From Dendrolimus kikuchii (lineage: Eukaryota; Arthropoda; Insecta; Lepidoptera; Lasiocampidae): a stretch of DNA of 64,000 nucleotides. Below the pieces are notes generated by a model. It searched no databases. It was not told the origin of the DNA and saw only the letters and a list, made by a program, of their open reading frames with translations. Both the position numbers and the translations under genes were made by a program. Where the stretch lies: the NCBI GenBank assembly GCA_019925095.2, contig JAHHIN020000030.1, positions 8,578,501 through 8,642,500 on the forward strand. Reading direction: 5' to 3'. How positions within the stretch are numbered: the first letter of the stretch is position 1; each line of letters starts with the position of its first letter. This document shows, piece after piece, positions 46,163 through 60,200 of this stretch.

Positions 46163-49100
46163 TCCGTTTTCACGTAAAAACTACTGGACCGATTTGGCTG
46201 AAACTCAGTATATATATATTTTCGATGCCGAGAATGAACATAGGATACTTTTTATCCCGGAAAATGGGATAGTTTCCGGGATAAAAGGATATTTGTCTCT
46301 CTGTTTGTTATCCTTTTACAGAAAGACTTGGACCGATTTGGCTGATACTCGGTACATATGTAATTTGAATACCGAGGGTGGACATGGGATATTTTTCATC
46401 CCGGATAATGGGATAGATTTTGGGGATAGATTTATGTAAAGATTATCCCAAAAGTGGGACAGGCTTTGGTTGGTTTTGTGATTTGCCATTTTCATCATTT
46501 TGGTCATTTTGTCCATTTTGTCCTTTTTGCCCTTTTGCCCTTTTCATCTTTTGCCCTTTTGCCAATGTGCCCTTTTGCCCTTTTACCATTTTGCCCTTTT
46601 GCCATTTCGCCCTTTTGTCCTTTTGCCCTTTTGCCCTTTTGCCCTTTTGCCCTTTTGCTTTTTTACCATTTTGCCCTTTTGCCCTTTTACCATTTTGCCC
46701 TTTTGCCTTTTTGCCCTTTTGCCCTTTTGCCCTTTTGCCCTTGGGCCCTTGGGCCCGTTTGCCCTTATGCCCTTTGGCCCTTTTGCCCTTTTGCCCTTTT
46801 GCTCTTCGACTCTTTTTTGTCCTTTTTGTCCATGTTGCGCTTTTTGTCCTTTTTGCTGATGTTGTCCCTTTTGACATTTTTGTAGTTTTCATTGACGGGG
46901 GATAGATAAATAAAACTAGGACTGTTTGTAATAGAGGATGAAAGTTTGGATGAGACCAATCATTTCTCAAGTTCATAGATATAAAAATGCATCGTCTATA
47001 AAAATGCGATAGTAACTCGATATGTCTTTCTGTTAAGTTTTCGGAAAACACTGGGAATACTGGATCGTTTTTATTGTAATTTTGTTTAAATGTAGTTTTA
47101 ATGCCGAAAATGGACATATATACTCATGCCAAGAGATCGGCATGAGAATATATCAAGCATCGAGTTTGCGATATAAAATGAAGTGAATTTTTCGGGGGCA
47201 AATGGCACTAACATAAAAATGGTGTACATTGTAACCTGTATTAACGCCTGCTCTTTAAACAAAAAGCAGGAACTTGTTGTTCCGCGGTACAACATTGTAG
47301 CTTATAAAAGTTACTGCTGATCTTCGAAACATTATGCTCTGCCCCTAAAATTGCACTCGCCATAATAAGGTAGAAATGGCGGCTAGGCTTAGGGGGTGCG
47401 TTTGGTATGCGCGATAACGAGATGTCCAAATCGATTGTTCAAACATGTCGATTACACGAGTATTGCCATCGTCGTTGGTTTCGAATCCGGCTCGATTATT
47501 GTCACTCATAGTTGATGATTTCGAGTTCGAGTCTAGTGTCGTAAAGCCTAATCAACTCACCAGTGCGAGTCAAGATTGGTTTCATCCACTAACCAACTAT
47601 CGAGTCAAATGAAACTGGGTTTTAATTTTAATTTTTACTATCCATTCTTTTACCTCACCATTGGCCGTAAACTGACACTACTTATTTGATGTTTATGTCA
47701 AATTCTAACCAGTGGCAAGGCAAATGGATAGATTTTAAGATACAACAGGATAGACTACATAATTTGATTCATTCGGCTTATAAACATCTCGTAATCGCCT
47801 ATCGCTGGGATATGTTGCGTTAGAACAGAATGATTGGTGGAATATTAATATGTGACATACATAAAAAAACACATGTCAAACACAAAGTATGCTGACAATT
47901 AGCACATTTTCATGTAAGAAGAAGCACATTGACATACGGGGCATGTAACATATGTACATATACGGTACATAGCACATTGCATGTGGTACAGTGGTACTAT
48001 GATAGACGCAGACGATGGTGGAGATCAATCAATATTCAACGCCGGTATAGCAACACGTGATGATGCGCGTTTACGAGGCAAATAGTTTTAATAAGAATAA
48101 AATTTTAATAACAACTGCATAGATCCAATGGAGAACAAGTTTTTATATTCATTCAACATTCACATATAAAATAATAAGTCAACTTTCTACTCTATGCACA
48201 CTGATTCAAAAATGGATTATTATGTTGTAAGAAGCGGCAACAATCTACCCACCAACATATATAGCTAAGATTCTTTTATTTAATTTTTTACGTAGCTCAT
48301 ATTTTTCAATATATCACCCAATTCCTTATTAGCCCAACTTAATACCCATAATTTAGAAGCAGCTTACAGAACACAACATAAACTATTCTCCATAAATTGC
48401 TTACATTTTTTCATTGATACCAAATTAAACATTATAGATAAAGAATGTTAAATTAGAAGGTTAATGCATATGAGAGTAAAGGTAATCAAACAGATATGGA
48501 AGGATACCGTGGGGTAATATGTGAGTGTGTCCCTCCCACGGTCTCCCCAGTCACCTCTGTCCGTGACGGGCAGTCATTTTTTTTTTGTGAAATAAAAGAG
48601 ATATACACTTTTATCATCACATTTCCTTTTTATCATTATTTCTATTTACTTGTAAGCGGGATTAGAATTGAAAATGTCATTGGAATGATCACAAACTTTA
48701 TTTGATGTACACACAAACAATTTACAGTTTTTAAGTACAATCAAATACAACATAACCAAATGGTAAGGCAAAAGATCATAATACCATAAAACGTAAGGTC
48801 GATGTGGGATTGCCGTTCCCAATAATGCAACTTCGCTTAATAGTTTTGATCGCAGTTGAAACTCAATTGACTCTGTCTCAACGGGCAGACCTTATATATC
48901 CGCAAAATAGATGCCCTATACACAGACCATATTCATTGGAATTCTCAAACTTAAAAGCTTAATTTAATTCAAAATAACTTTTAGCAACTTGCAGCGAAAT
49001 CTATATTATTATAAAATTCTGAACATGTCGTCTCTACATTGAAGCTATTTAAAAAAAAACAGCTGGAATAGACTATATAAATGTCGGAGAACACAATGCA

Positions 49101-52100
49101 AGTTTATAAGATTTCTTGTCTTTTATCTGTTTGTTGGTTTGTCTGTTCGGGATTCATGTTAAAACTACTGAGCCGATTTCCCTGCGGTTTTTGCTGATCG
49201 AGAGAAAATTCTTAAGACTTAAAATCTGCGCTACTCTTTTTCCCGGAAATCCCGCAGGATTTTTTCTGGGAATGATTTGAAAAGGCCAGGTTGAAAAAAA
49301 ATTCGTAATCCAATACGGATTTTTCAGGTAATAAAATGTTTGGCATTTTTTTATGCCGGGAATTTTACCGAGAGCGGTTTGAAGTTGTTCGGATGTATAA
49401 ATATTAGCTCATTCCGACACAGTTTCCACAAAAGCGATAGCTTACATTGTTTTTTTAAATGCTGTGATACTTTGTGTTCCGGGAATCCTGCGGAAATATC
49501 AAGTCGACGTCAAGACGAAGTCGCAGGCATATCCTAGTTTGATAAATAAAATGGTTTATGTCTTACTCGAAGGCTGGTCATAAACTCAAAGATATTAACG
49601 ATTGACAATAAATGGTTACATTTCAATACTTACAAAATTAGCACAAATAAATAGCAATGAAGAATTAAGACAAATATTAAAGGAATTATGGTTAATATAA
49701 ACAAAGGTATAAAACACCTGGTCGGTTGTAGATTATAGGGATTTTAACTCCTCATAACACTTCAGTTGTAGCAGTAACTAATTGTGATTGTCGTGTGGTA
49801 TAGGACATATGTCTAACGTCGGTATAAAGGAAGTCATTGTGCATACCACAAAATGGTTAGGAGAAGGTGATAGAAACCAAATGATACTGACCTCTAGCCT
49901 GGACCAGAGCTGGTACTCCGGTCGCGGCCACCGCAGCCGCGACAGCCGCCCTCCTCTGTCTTAGGTTCACGCGGCGATGCCAGCGGCGCCAGGACTTGGT
50001 GGGCGCGAACATGCGGCCACCACGGCACATGTTGCCGAAAGCACCCTGGCCGGACCTAAGGACATCGATTCATGTACCACTAGCCTGGACCCCAATTCTG
50101 CTATTACAATATCGTCAGAATAGTCGACCACAGATATCATAATGGTTTTTTTTAAATATAATAGTTTATTGTGGAACTGGGTTACATAAAGGTGGTATAA
50201 TATACAATGAAGAAACAACAATTGGCCTTATGCCGTAGGCCTACGCTGTCAATGCGACTGTTAATTTTAAGTTGTTTTTCTTATGAAATACTTTGTTAAT
50301 ACAATTCTATTGTTTATTAGACTATTAATCTAAAACATATTCATTTTTAACTTAATTTTATATGTATATTAAATTGACTAACATTTAAGTTATATTGAAT
50401 AGTGTAACACCCGAACAACTACATACTGCTCCCAGGAAAATTCCCGCGGGATTACCGGGATCAAAAATATTACACATTTTATTACATAAAATTTGCTATC
50501 GATCAGTGAAAAAATCGCATTGCAATTCGATTTTTTTTTTTCAATCTGGCCATTTTGAATCATTCCCGGGATAAAAAGTAACGCAGAATAGCTGTCGATC
50601 AGAAAAAACCGCATCGAAATCGGCCCAGTAGTTTTTACGTGAATCGCAAATAGGTAAACAGACAAGAAATCTAAAAAAAAAAAACAAGACGAATTGAAGG
50701 GTGTAAGCACCCAGCAGTGGGACATTTATGGGCTGATATAATTAAAAAAACATATTTGGACTTACCTATGGGTACCACCACCACGGACACGCGGAATACG
50801 CGCTACGGCACGACCCGTGCCCCACGACTCCGCACTGGTTTGGTGGCCTTAACAAAGAGATGCAACAAAATCAGATCAATCTATATACCAGACAAAAATA
50901 TCTTCAATCCTAGAGAGAGGAGTACTGATGAAGAAACTCATCAGCTCATACCGCATCAATGACAGCAGACTATCTGCAAGAGTCACCTATGTTGCTATGG
51001 TCATATTTTACAGTATTGAGCCGTTTAGGAATCACGTAATATACTTAATATTATAAATACGAAATAAAAGTAATTCTTGCAAGTCTATTACTTCAAATGT
51101 AAAGCAGTTCTTTAAAAAAAAAATTGCTAATCTGGCAATCAGACAGATGGCGCAGCTAATGGAGAGTGGTCATCGTCGCCTATAGATGTCTACAACACCA
51201 GGGGCTCAATTCTAATAATACTATATATACACTTATCATCTTAGTCATAGGTTTGCCTGGTTTTGGTATTCTGTTAATTCCAATGGCGTGCCAGTGGCAA
51301 GCGACTCTCTCTTTAGACATAAGCGCAAACTTGCGAAACGAATGTTCAAATTTTTAGTAGCTTTTCAATATTCATTTCGGCTTACGCCTTTTCTGCTAAT
51401 GATAATACCAATTATTTTTACTATTATTCCTCCACGACAATATTAAGAAGATATTGTGGATTTAGTAGAATACGATGACACCATTACAATGGAATCATAC
51501 TTCAAATATTTTCCCAAAGCGAAGACTTTGAAATTGCAGAATTGGACCCCATGGTCATGGGATACTTTTTATTTTGAGAAGTGGAAAATTCCTGCGAGAT
51601 ACTAAATTTTAATCATGAAATTGACTTTAATCTATCTAGATATACTGGTTGTGGTAAGACGTTTTTTTTTTATTTTTATTGCAGGAGTTCAACAGACAGG
51701 CAGACGGCCCACTTGATGGAAAGCGGTTACCATCGCCTATGGACATTTGCAACACCAAAGATGCTACTAATGCGCTGCTGCTCTCTTAAGGGAGACTGGA
51801 ACCTAGTCACTAATGCCGGAACACGACTCAAGGTTGTTATGGCGACATACTTTAAACCAGGGGTGGTAGCCATCCAGTTGGGCAAATGCCCTACCACCTG
51901 GCTGTGGGTTGTTTAGTCGCCTCTTACGACAGGCCGCCCGGCCGCAGGAAATTGTATTCTTTCTCCGTTCCTGCATGGATGTAAGGCAGAAAATTGCACT
52001 TTATGTTGATTTGTTATCTTTATCTTCATCATACGAATCTGCAAAAAAAGACCTCTTTAGGTGCCCTATGATCATTATTAGTAAGTGAAAATTAACTATA

Positions 52101-55100
52101 AGTATATACATATATTATTATTACATGTTTGGGCAGTTATAAATTCTTGAGGACACTTTCACTACCAACATTTTTTAAACTATAGTAGAACCTCTTTAAG
52201 TCGAAGTTCCCTTCCCTTCAAACTCAAGACCACGTTCCTCGAAATCTTAACCCTCTATAAGTCGCAATAATTAGTTGAATATGAGAATATCACCCAACAC
52301 ATTATTTGTGTGTCAAGGTTGTTAATATTAAAAGGTAAAAAGCATCCGGTAGATAAATGTCACTCGATGACACTTCCGGTAACCTTTTTGTTCGAATCGG
52401 GTTCTCATGTCTGCCTTCTTCTCTCTGTGTGCCTTCGGTAGTGCGAGCGTAGTATTGTGTAATGTGTATAAACGTACGTTGCTTAAACCCATTATAGATA
52501 ATCAAATTATCCACTGCAGTTTCATTTAATCTATCAGGTTATGGGCCCAGCCACAGCGAAGTTCATAGCCTGGTAATACATTATCTGAATCACATTCGCA
52601 AGCGTACGCCATTACGCCGGGCCGTGTTAAAAACGCGTGGTCAAAACGTGCGCTGACGCAATACAATTCGTGAAGGCAAAAAGAAAACACGAAATGGAAG
52701 GAAATAGTACAGTAATTAAACTGGAAGGGGCTAAAAATTGGAATATTTGGAAATTCCAGACATCCATTATATTGCGTGGTCATGGGTTGTTGGAGGTTGT
52801 CGAAGGTCGAGCGAAAAAGCCCGATGAAATAGCGTCCCGTACGACATGGGAAGCGAAGGATACGAAGGCACAGACATTGCTTGTTACAAGAATGTCAGAA
52901 GACGTAATGTTGCATATAATATCCTGCAATAATTCTGCGGATATGTGGCGAAAACTTCAAAGCGTGTATGAACAAAAGACAGAAACCAGTATACACATCT
53001 TGCAACAAAGATTTTTTCAATTCAAATTTGAAGAAGGAGTACATATGTCCACCTTTTTGTCAAGAATACAGGAGATGCAATGCAGTTTGAAACAAATGGG
53101 AGAAGAAATCTCAGATAAGTTCATAATAACAAAAATTTTAATGTCACTACCTGACCAATATAAACACTTTATATCGGCATGGGAATCTGCTCCGGAGAAC
53201 AAACAGACCATTGATAATTTGGTTGCGAGGTTACTAATAGAAGAAGAAAGGTTAAAGGAGAAAAATTTAGATAATGGAGAAACCTCAGCGGCATTTTTTG
53301 CAAAAAGAAATTATAATAAAAATAATATAAAGTGTTTCAAATGTAATAAATTAGGGCATTATAAAATTGAGTGTAAAAGTAAAATAAACAACCAAATGAA
53401 TATAAATAATAATAAATGTTTTTATTGTGGTAAGTTTGGACATTATAAAGCTAACTGTAAATATAAAAAGAACAAGGATAGTAATGCCTTTATTGTTTCA
53501 AGATCCCTCTACAATAACGCACAAACATCAAAATGGTTAGTGGACAGTGGAGCAAGCGAACACATGTGTTGTGATCGGACACTGTTCAAAACATTTGAAA
53601 ATGTTTCTGGAAAATCCGTCATTATAGGAAATGGAATGTCAATCAGCACATTAGGCTGTGGAACATTGTCAGCACAAGTTTATAATGGAACTAAATGGGT
53701 TGATACAACCATGGAGAATGTATTATATGTTCCCGACCTTAAAATCAATTTATTCTCTGTAAACTGTGCAACTGACAGAGGTTATTATATAGTGACAGAT
53801 GAAAATTCATGTAAATTTTACAAAAACAATAAAGTTTGTGCAATTGCAATGCGAGATGGTGGTTCATATTACTTGGATTTTCGATATAAGTCAGGAGAAG
53901 CATGGGTGGCAGGTACAAAACAAACATCCTTGCAGGAATGGCATGAAAAGTTAGCACACCAGAATTTCAAGCAAGTAAAGGATATACTGGACAAAAATAA
54001 CATTGAGTATGATCAACAAAGCAACAATATTAAGTGTGAATCCTGTTTAGAGGGGAAAATACATAGACTTCCATTTACGAACAGTGTAAGTTCGAGTACA
54101 AGGATCTGTGAACTGGTTCACACAGATGTATGTGGTCCTATGGAAGTGACATCCCTCGGAGGCTCAAGATATTTTGTTCTTTTCAAGGATGATTATTCGA
54201 ATTATCGAAATTTATACTTTATAAAGAACAAGGATGAAGTTAAAGATTGTATTATGGATTTTATAAAGAAATCAGAGAATATAACCGGAAAGAAAATTAA
54301 ATATTTAAGAAGTGACAACGGTTTGGAATTTGTGAATAAGTCAGTCCAACAGATACTGTCAATGCATGGTATTATACACCAAAATACAATACCCTACACG
54401 CCACAACAAAATGGTAAGGCTGAACGGGAAAACAGAACATTGGTGGAAGCTGCCCGAACTATGCTTTGTTCAAAGAATTTAGACAAAAGACTGTGGGCAG
54501 AGGCTACTCATACAGCTGCTTATGTACTGAATAGGACAGGAAACAGCAAGGAAACTGGAAAAACACCATACCAGAGTTGGACAAAGAGAGATTTTGACAT
54601 ACAAACTTTAAAAAAGTTTGGAACAGAGGTTATAGTCCATATCCCTAAAGAAAAGCGAAGTAAATGGGATTCTAAAGGAGAAAAAGGAATTATGGTTGGT
54701 TATGGAGAAAATGTCAAAGGATACAGGGTGTATTTTGAACACAGGAACAAAGTTGAAGTGAAAAGAGACTTGATTTTCATAGAAAAGAATGATATGACTC
54801 TTGGTTGTAAAAATGTACTAGAAAATACAGAAAACTTACCAGTAATAATGCCAGAAGGCATGAAAGAACAAACAGAAGAGGGTAAGGAAGGTCAGTGCAG
54901 TGAACTGCAGGTGCAGTCTGATGAAAGTTGTTATTCACCAAGTGAGTCAGGTGAAGAAACAGATGATGACATGATGTCATGTGATGAGTCATTTTATAAA
55001 GACCTGGATGTTCAAGTTGGTCAGTCAAGGCCAAGTAAGAGAGTGAGGAAACCGCCAAGTTCATATATTTATAGTGCTTGTGTTAGTAGTGATATATCTC

Positions 55101-57188
55101 CGATGACATACAGTGATGCTATGGCTCGGAACGATTCAAGTAAGTGGAAAGATGCTATTGCTAGGGAACTTGAAACTTTAAAGTGTAATGATACATGGGA
55201 ATTTTGTGAAAAACCTTTAAATAAAAATGTTATAAGTAGTAAATGGGTGTTTAAAATTAAAAATATAAATGATGAAATTCAGTATAAGGCACGTTTAGTT
55301 GCCAGAGGCTTTGAACAAAATGATAACTTAAATATTTATGATTTATATGCACCAGTAGCAAAATTGACAACTTTTAGACTTTTTGTAGTCATTGCAACTA
55401 AGTTAAAATTACCTATTCATCAATTAGATGTAAAGGGGGCATTTTTATATGGAGATCTTTTGGAGGATGTTTATCTTAGTTTACCAGAAGGTGCTTATAG
55501 TGGTAACAACAATATTGTTAAATTGAAGAAGTCCTTATATGGGCTTAAAAGGTCACCTAAATATTGGAATGAGAAATTTAATTCAGTAATAATAAAAGAG
55601 GGTTTTAAAAGATCAATGTGTGATTCATGCCTTTATACTAAATTTCATAATGATTATAAAATGTATGTTTTGCTTTATGTTGATGATTTGTTAATTTTTG
55701 GAACTTGTAGTATTCAAGTAAATCAATTAAAATCAAAGTTAAGTGCCAAATTTGATATTAAAGACTTAGGCTATGTGTCAAACTTTCTAGGTATACATGT
55801 AAAACAAAATTTGGAAACAGGTGTTACCGAGTTGAGTCAAAAGGAGTATTTAAAAAATGTTTTAAATAAATATAAAATGTCAAATTGCAAACCAATGTCA
55901 ACGCCTTTAGATCAAAACTTTAATACTAAAATACTAAAAAGTGAAATTTGTAAACAAGATAAAAATTTAGAAAATATGTGCAGACAAATAATAGGCTCTT
56001 TAATGTATGCTGTTGTTGGTACAAGACCAGATTTAAATTTTGCTGTTTCCATGTTAAGTCGATATCAAAATTGTGCAAATATTAACTTATTGATGTGTTT
56101 AAAAAGAGTGTTAAGATATGTTAAAAATACTATTGATTATAAATTGATTTATAAGTGTACTGATAATTTACTGCTAGGATATTGTGATGCAGATTGGGGT
56201 GGTAATTTAATTGATAGAAAATCAACAACTGGTTATTGTATAAGTTATTCTGGTTGTTTGATTTCCTGGTGTTCAAAGAAACAAAATTCAGTCAGTTTGT
56301 CCTCTACAGAGGCTGAGTACATTGCACTCAGTATGACAGTTAGTGAAGCATGTGGGCTTATGAATTTAATAAAAGATTTTAATATTCAAAATTTAGATTC
56401 ATGTAGTATTTTATGTGACAATCAGTCTGCTATCATGGTAGCCAGTACAGATAGTGTGAAACGCTTGAAACATATTGATATAAGATTTCATTTCATTAAA
56501 GATATTGTTAAAAAGGGAAAAATTAAACTTGATTATGTTAAGAGTGAGAACCAATTGGCAGATATGTTTACCAAGGCTTTAAGTAAAGATTTAATTTGTA
56601 AATTTAGTCGAGAGTGTGGACTATTATAAGATATTTGTTTAATTTAATTTACTATAAAAACATTTTGTTTGATTTTTAATAAATAAATAATGTGTTGAGG
56701 GGGGGTGTTGAATATGAGAATATCACCCAACACATTATTTGTGTGTCAAGGTTGTTAATATTAAAAGGTAAAAAGCATCCGGTAGATAAATGTCACTCGA
56801 TGACACTTCCGGTAACCTTTTTGTTCGAATCGGGTTCTCATGTCTGCCTTCTTCTCTCTGTGTGCCTTCGGTAGTGCGAGCGTAGTATTGTGTAATGTGT
56901 ATAAACGTACGTTGCTTAAACCCATTATAGATAATCAAATTATCCACTGCAGTTTCATTTAATCTATCAGATCTATTTCATGTGAAGCGATAAATGATTA
57001 ACTCTTGACATATATGTCATAGAGACCATGCACCCATTCTAGCTATTAAAGCTGGCCTGGAACGCCTTGTCTCTATATTTAATTTAGCACTAATCTGCAG
57101 TAACATTCAGAACCATGGAATGGGTAAGCTGAATGTGGACATTTAGTGCACAGCTTACACACACACGCGCGCACGCACGCACACACAC

Positions 57189-57236
<48 letters not shown>

Positions 57237-60200
57237 GTGTATTGTAATAGGTACATAATTATGTATTATTGTTTGTAATTATTAAATTATCTTATGCATT
57301 ACTATTAAATAATTAATAAACTAAATTATTGCACTAGTGAATCAGCACAGTTTAGCAACTATGAATGTTCTTGATTTTATGTAGCATTTTTGTATAATAA
57401 AGTATATAATTATTCTATTCTATTAGCATGCTTACTTCCCATAGGGATGACAGAGACTATGGAACTCCTTGCACTTAAATATTGGATTTATACAAATATA
57501 ATAGCTTTTTATATTAATTTTCAGTCACTGTATATGATTAATACTGATGATGATTATAATAATCCTGGGCTACCTAAAACAGCACAATAACACTCTCTCA
57601 GAATGTTGGTGTGAAATTGTCTTTAGCTAACTAGTTTCATATTGTGAGTGTTCCAGTGCCTCATCCTAGAGACTGGCAACACATTGACATCTGACTAGAT
57701 ATTAAATTGTATGGTAACTACTTTCCAGTAAGTAAGCCATATGCTCCTAAGCATGTTTCAGATAATAAAAAGAATTAAGGAAATACCATATTCTCAAAAC
57801 TATGAATGCATCTCATACATAGCCAGATTAGGTTAAAGTATTCCTTAAGTGAGGTTTATACCAAAACAATATTGCAATTATGCATTTTTGTAATTGTATA
57901 TTTGGTGCACAATGAAATGTAGACTTAAGAACAGACGAGTGTGCATGACAAAAGCTATGAATGTCAAAGAAGCGAGTGAGGTGTGTAAGAATAAGCCTGA
58001 ATGGCGCTCTGTTGTTTGTACCTACCCCGCAAAGGAACTGGTGTGAAGCTATGTATGTATGTAATGAAATGTATCTATTCTTTTCTATATGATGATGTCA
58101 ACAAATTAAATCTTATTACAGTAGAACCTCGATAACTCAAACCTCGGTAACTTAAAAACCTCTATAACTTCAAAAAATAATATGTTCCCTTCCCATCAGA
58201 GCCCAAAACCTCTATAACTTAAAATACGCAACCTCTATAACTTAAATAAGTAATCTTTGTATTGGCCCTCAGTAACTTAAAGAAATGTTTCCACAACCTC
58301 TATAACATAAAATTGTTTTTCAATGAGTCATTTTGAAAGAGTGTGCAAAACAAAAGGTTTCGGTATTTATTGCTTGCACATGATCACTAGTCAAATTGTT
58401 AACATAAACAATACATATGTCACCTAATGTTTGCTTCTTTGAAATTCTTTAAAGCTTTGCGGCGGTTAGCCTTAAGACAACGGCTTACTTGGATTCTAAG
58501 TTTTTGATCGTTGTCCTGGAAACATCGCTTTACCTACTGTGTGATAAAACTGGCTTAAAATGAGTTCAAAAAGAAAACTAACAACACTCACATACGCTGA
58601 TAAATTAAAAGCTATAGAAGCAGTGAAAAATGGATTGAAAAAGAAAGAAGTTGCGGCTGAGTTTGGGATACATGAGAGTACATTATCAATCATCATTAAA
58701 AAAAGAAGCTGAAATCTTGAAAAAACAAGAATCAGGAGAAAGTCTTGAATGTAAAAGACGAAAAATTGCCGAATTCCCTAATTTAGAACAATGTTTTTTT
58801 TACGTGGTTCAAACAGTGTCGAAACAAAAACATCAGTGGTAGTGGACCCATACTGAAAGAAAAAGCTGAAGAGTTCACTAATTCACTGAAAATCAAAAAT
58901 TTTAAAGCCAGCAATGGCTGGTTAGAGAATTTTAAGAAACGACATGATTTAGCCTTTAAAAAAATGTGCGGAGCAAGGGTACATACATACATATGTACAT
59001 ACATACCTACCTCTATTTTAACCTATCCCTAACATAGACCCTTGATAACTTAAAACCTCTATAACTTAAAATATTTTCTGTTTCCCTTGGACTTTAACTT
59101 ATCGAGGTTCTACTGTATTTTCTTATTTTCAGAAATATTACCTGTATCATATATACATTTTTATCTTCTATTATATTTTGAGCATAGTGTGGAGGCATTT
59201 AGACTAGTATACTGACCTATGCAAGCTCACTGAACAAGCTCACAGAATTCAGCTAAATGGAGCAAACTTAAGAGGACCGAGGGCCTATGTCCCATCAGTA
59301 TCTCCTTTCACTGATAGGTTAAAAATTACTTTTCAGAAGCTTTTCGGTCATACATACCAGCCTCCTTGCTAACGCAATATGGCTGTCTTGAGTTCTTGGA
59401 CATTGAAACGTGGACATCATTGACCAGGTCCGGACGAATGGGCGCCTTGAATACGAATGGTAGAGGCAGCGATGTACCGGCGACCACCTCGCTCTTCTCT
59501 GAATAAACCGACACAAGCTGTCGGGCTACTGATAGACTCTGTAATAAAATAGATTTATTAATATTTAATGTGAGTATGAATTTATAACTATCTTGATATC
59601 CAATAGGATTGTCTGCAACTGTGCTCCACACGTCGACACATTACTAATATGGTAAAATTAGCAATGTTTCCTAAGGGAACTATTTAATTTGCCCCAAAAG
59701 TGTACCTGGAGGACCATAATTAGCGCAACCAGGAAGAGTACGGGGCTCATAATGATGAGCATTAGTTATTTACTGAAGGTGAAACATTTAGTACTACAGT
59801 CCATCTAGTTGAACCTATAAGACACTATTTATCTTTTTAAACTTGATAACAAAACAATGCCAAATACCCTTTTATATGCATGGAGTGCACGAAACGTTTG
59901 TAAATACACTAAACATATTTCGTCTCTGAATGTATCAAAAGAAAATTTCTGGATAACATAACCTCAAATTTTGAAACGATTTCACAGATCAATAAGGTAA
60001 AAATCTTAGATCATATAAACGTCTAGATCACGCATCAATTGCACAAAAACGGCCCAAAACAAGTGCACCAGAATTGGTGCACTGGCTTCAGTGGCTTCCC
60101 ACGCCTGTTAGTGTCGTTTCGATTACTTTACTGGTTAGAGCTGTCGCAAAAAAAAAGATTATGCCGGCTATGCGCTATTAAAATGTGTCGGAACTATTTT

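Larger units (their letters stand above)
52274..56969 (+). mobile_element. Copia LTR retrotransposon, apparently intact
   Basis: The 263-bp LTRs (52274-52536 and 56707-56969) appear identical. Right after the 5' LTR comes GGTTATGGGCCCAG, matching the internal initiator-tRNA-Met site known from Drosophila copia. A GAGGGGGGG polypurine tract precedes the 3' LTR. One uninterrupted polyprotein frame lies between. It lies in RpL4 intron 2, in the opposite orientation to the gene. No 5-bp target duplication is seen, which is odd for so young a copy. Confidence 0.95.

Noticed and set aside
46420..47117. Long open frames on both strands through the 10-bp repeat
   Set aside because: All six frames are open because the unit is 10 bp and lacks stop codons. 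The peptide is pure repeat and the region is intronic.
50871..50944. Possible box C/D RNA in RpL4 intron 2 (CTGATGA ... CTGA, 74 nt)
   Set aside because: Box C is off consensus and box D is only 24 nt from the exon 3 acceptor, too near for the usual intronic processing.
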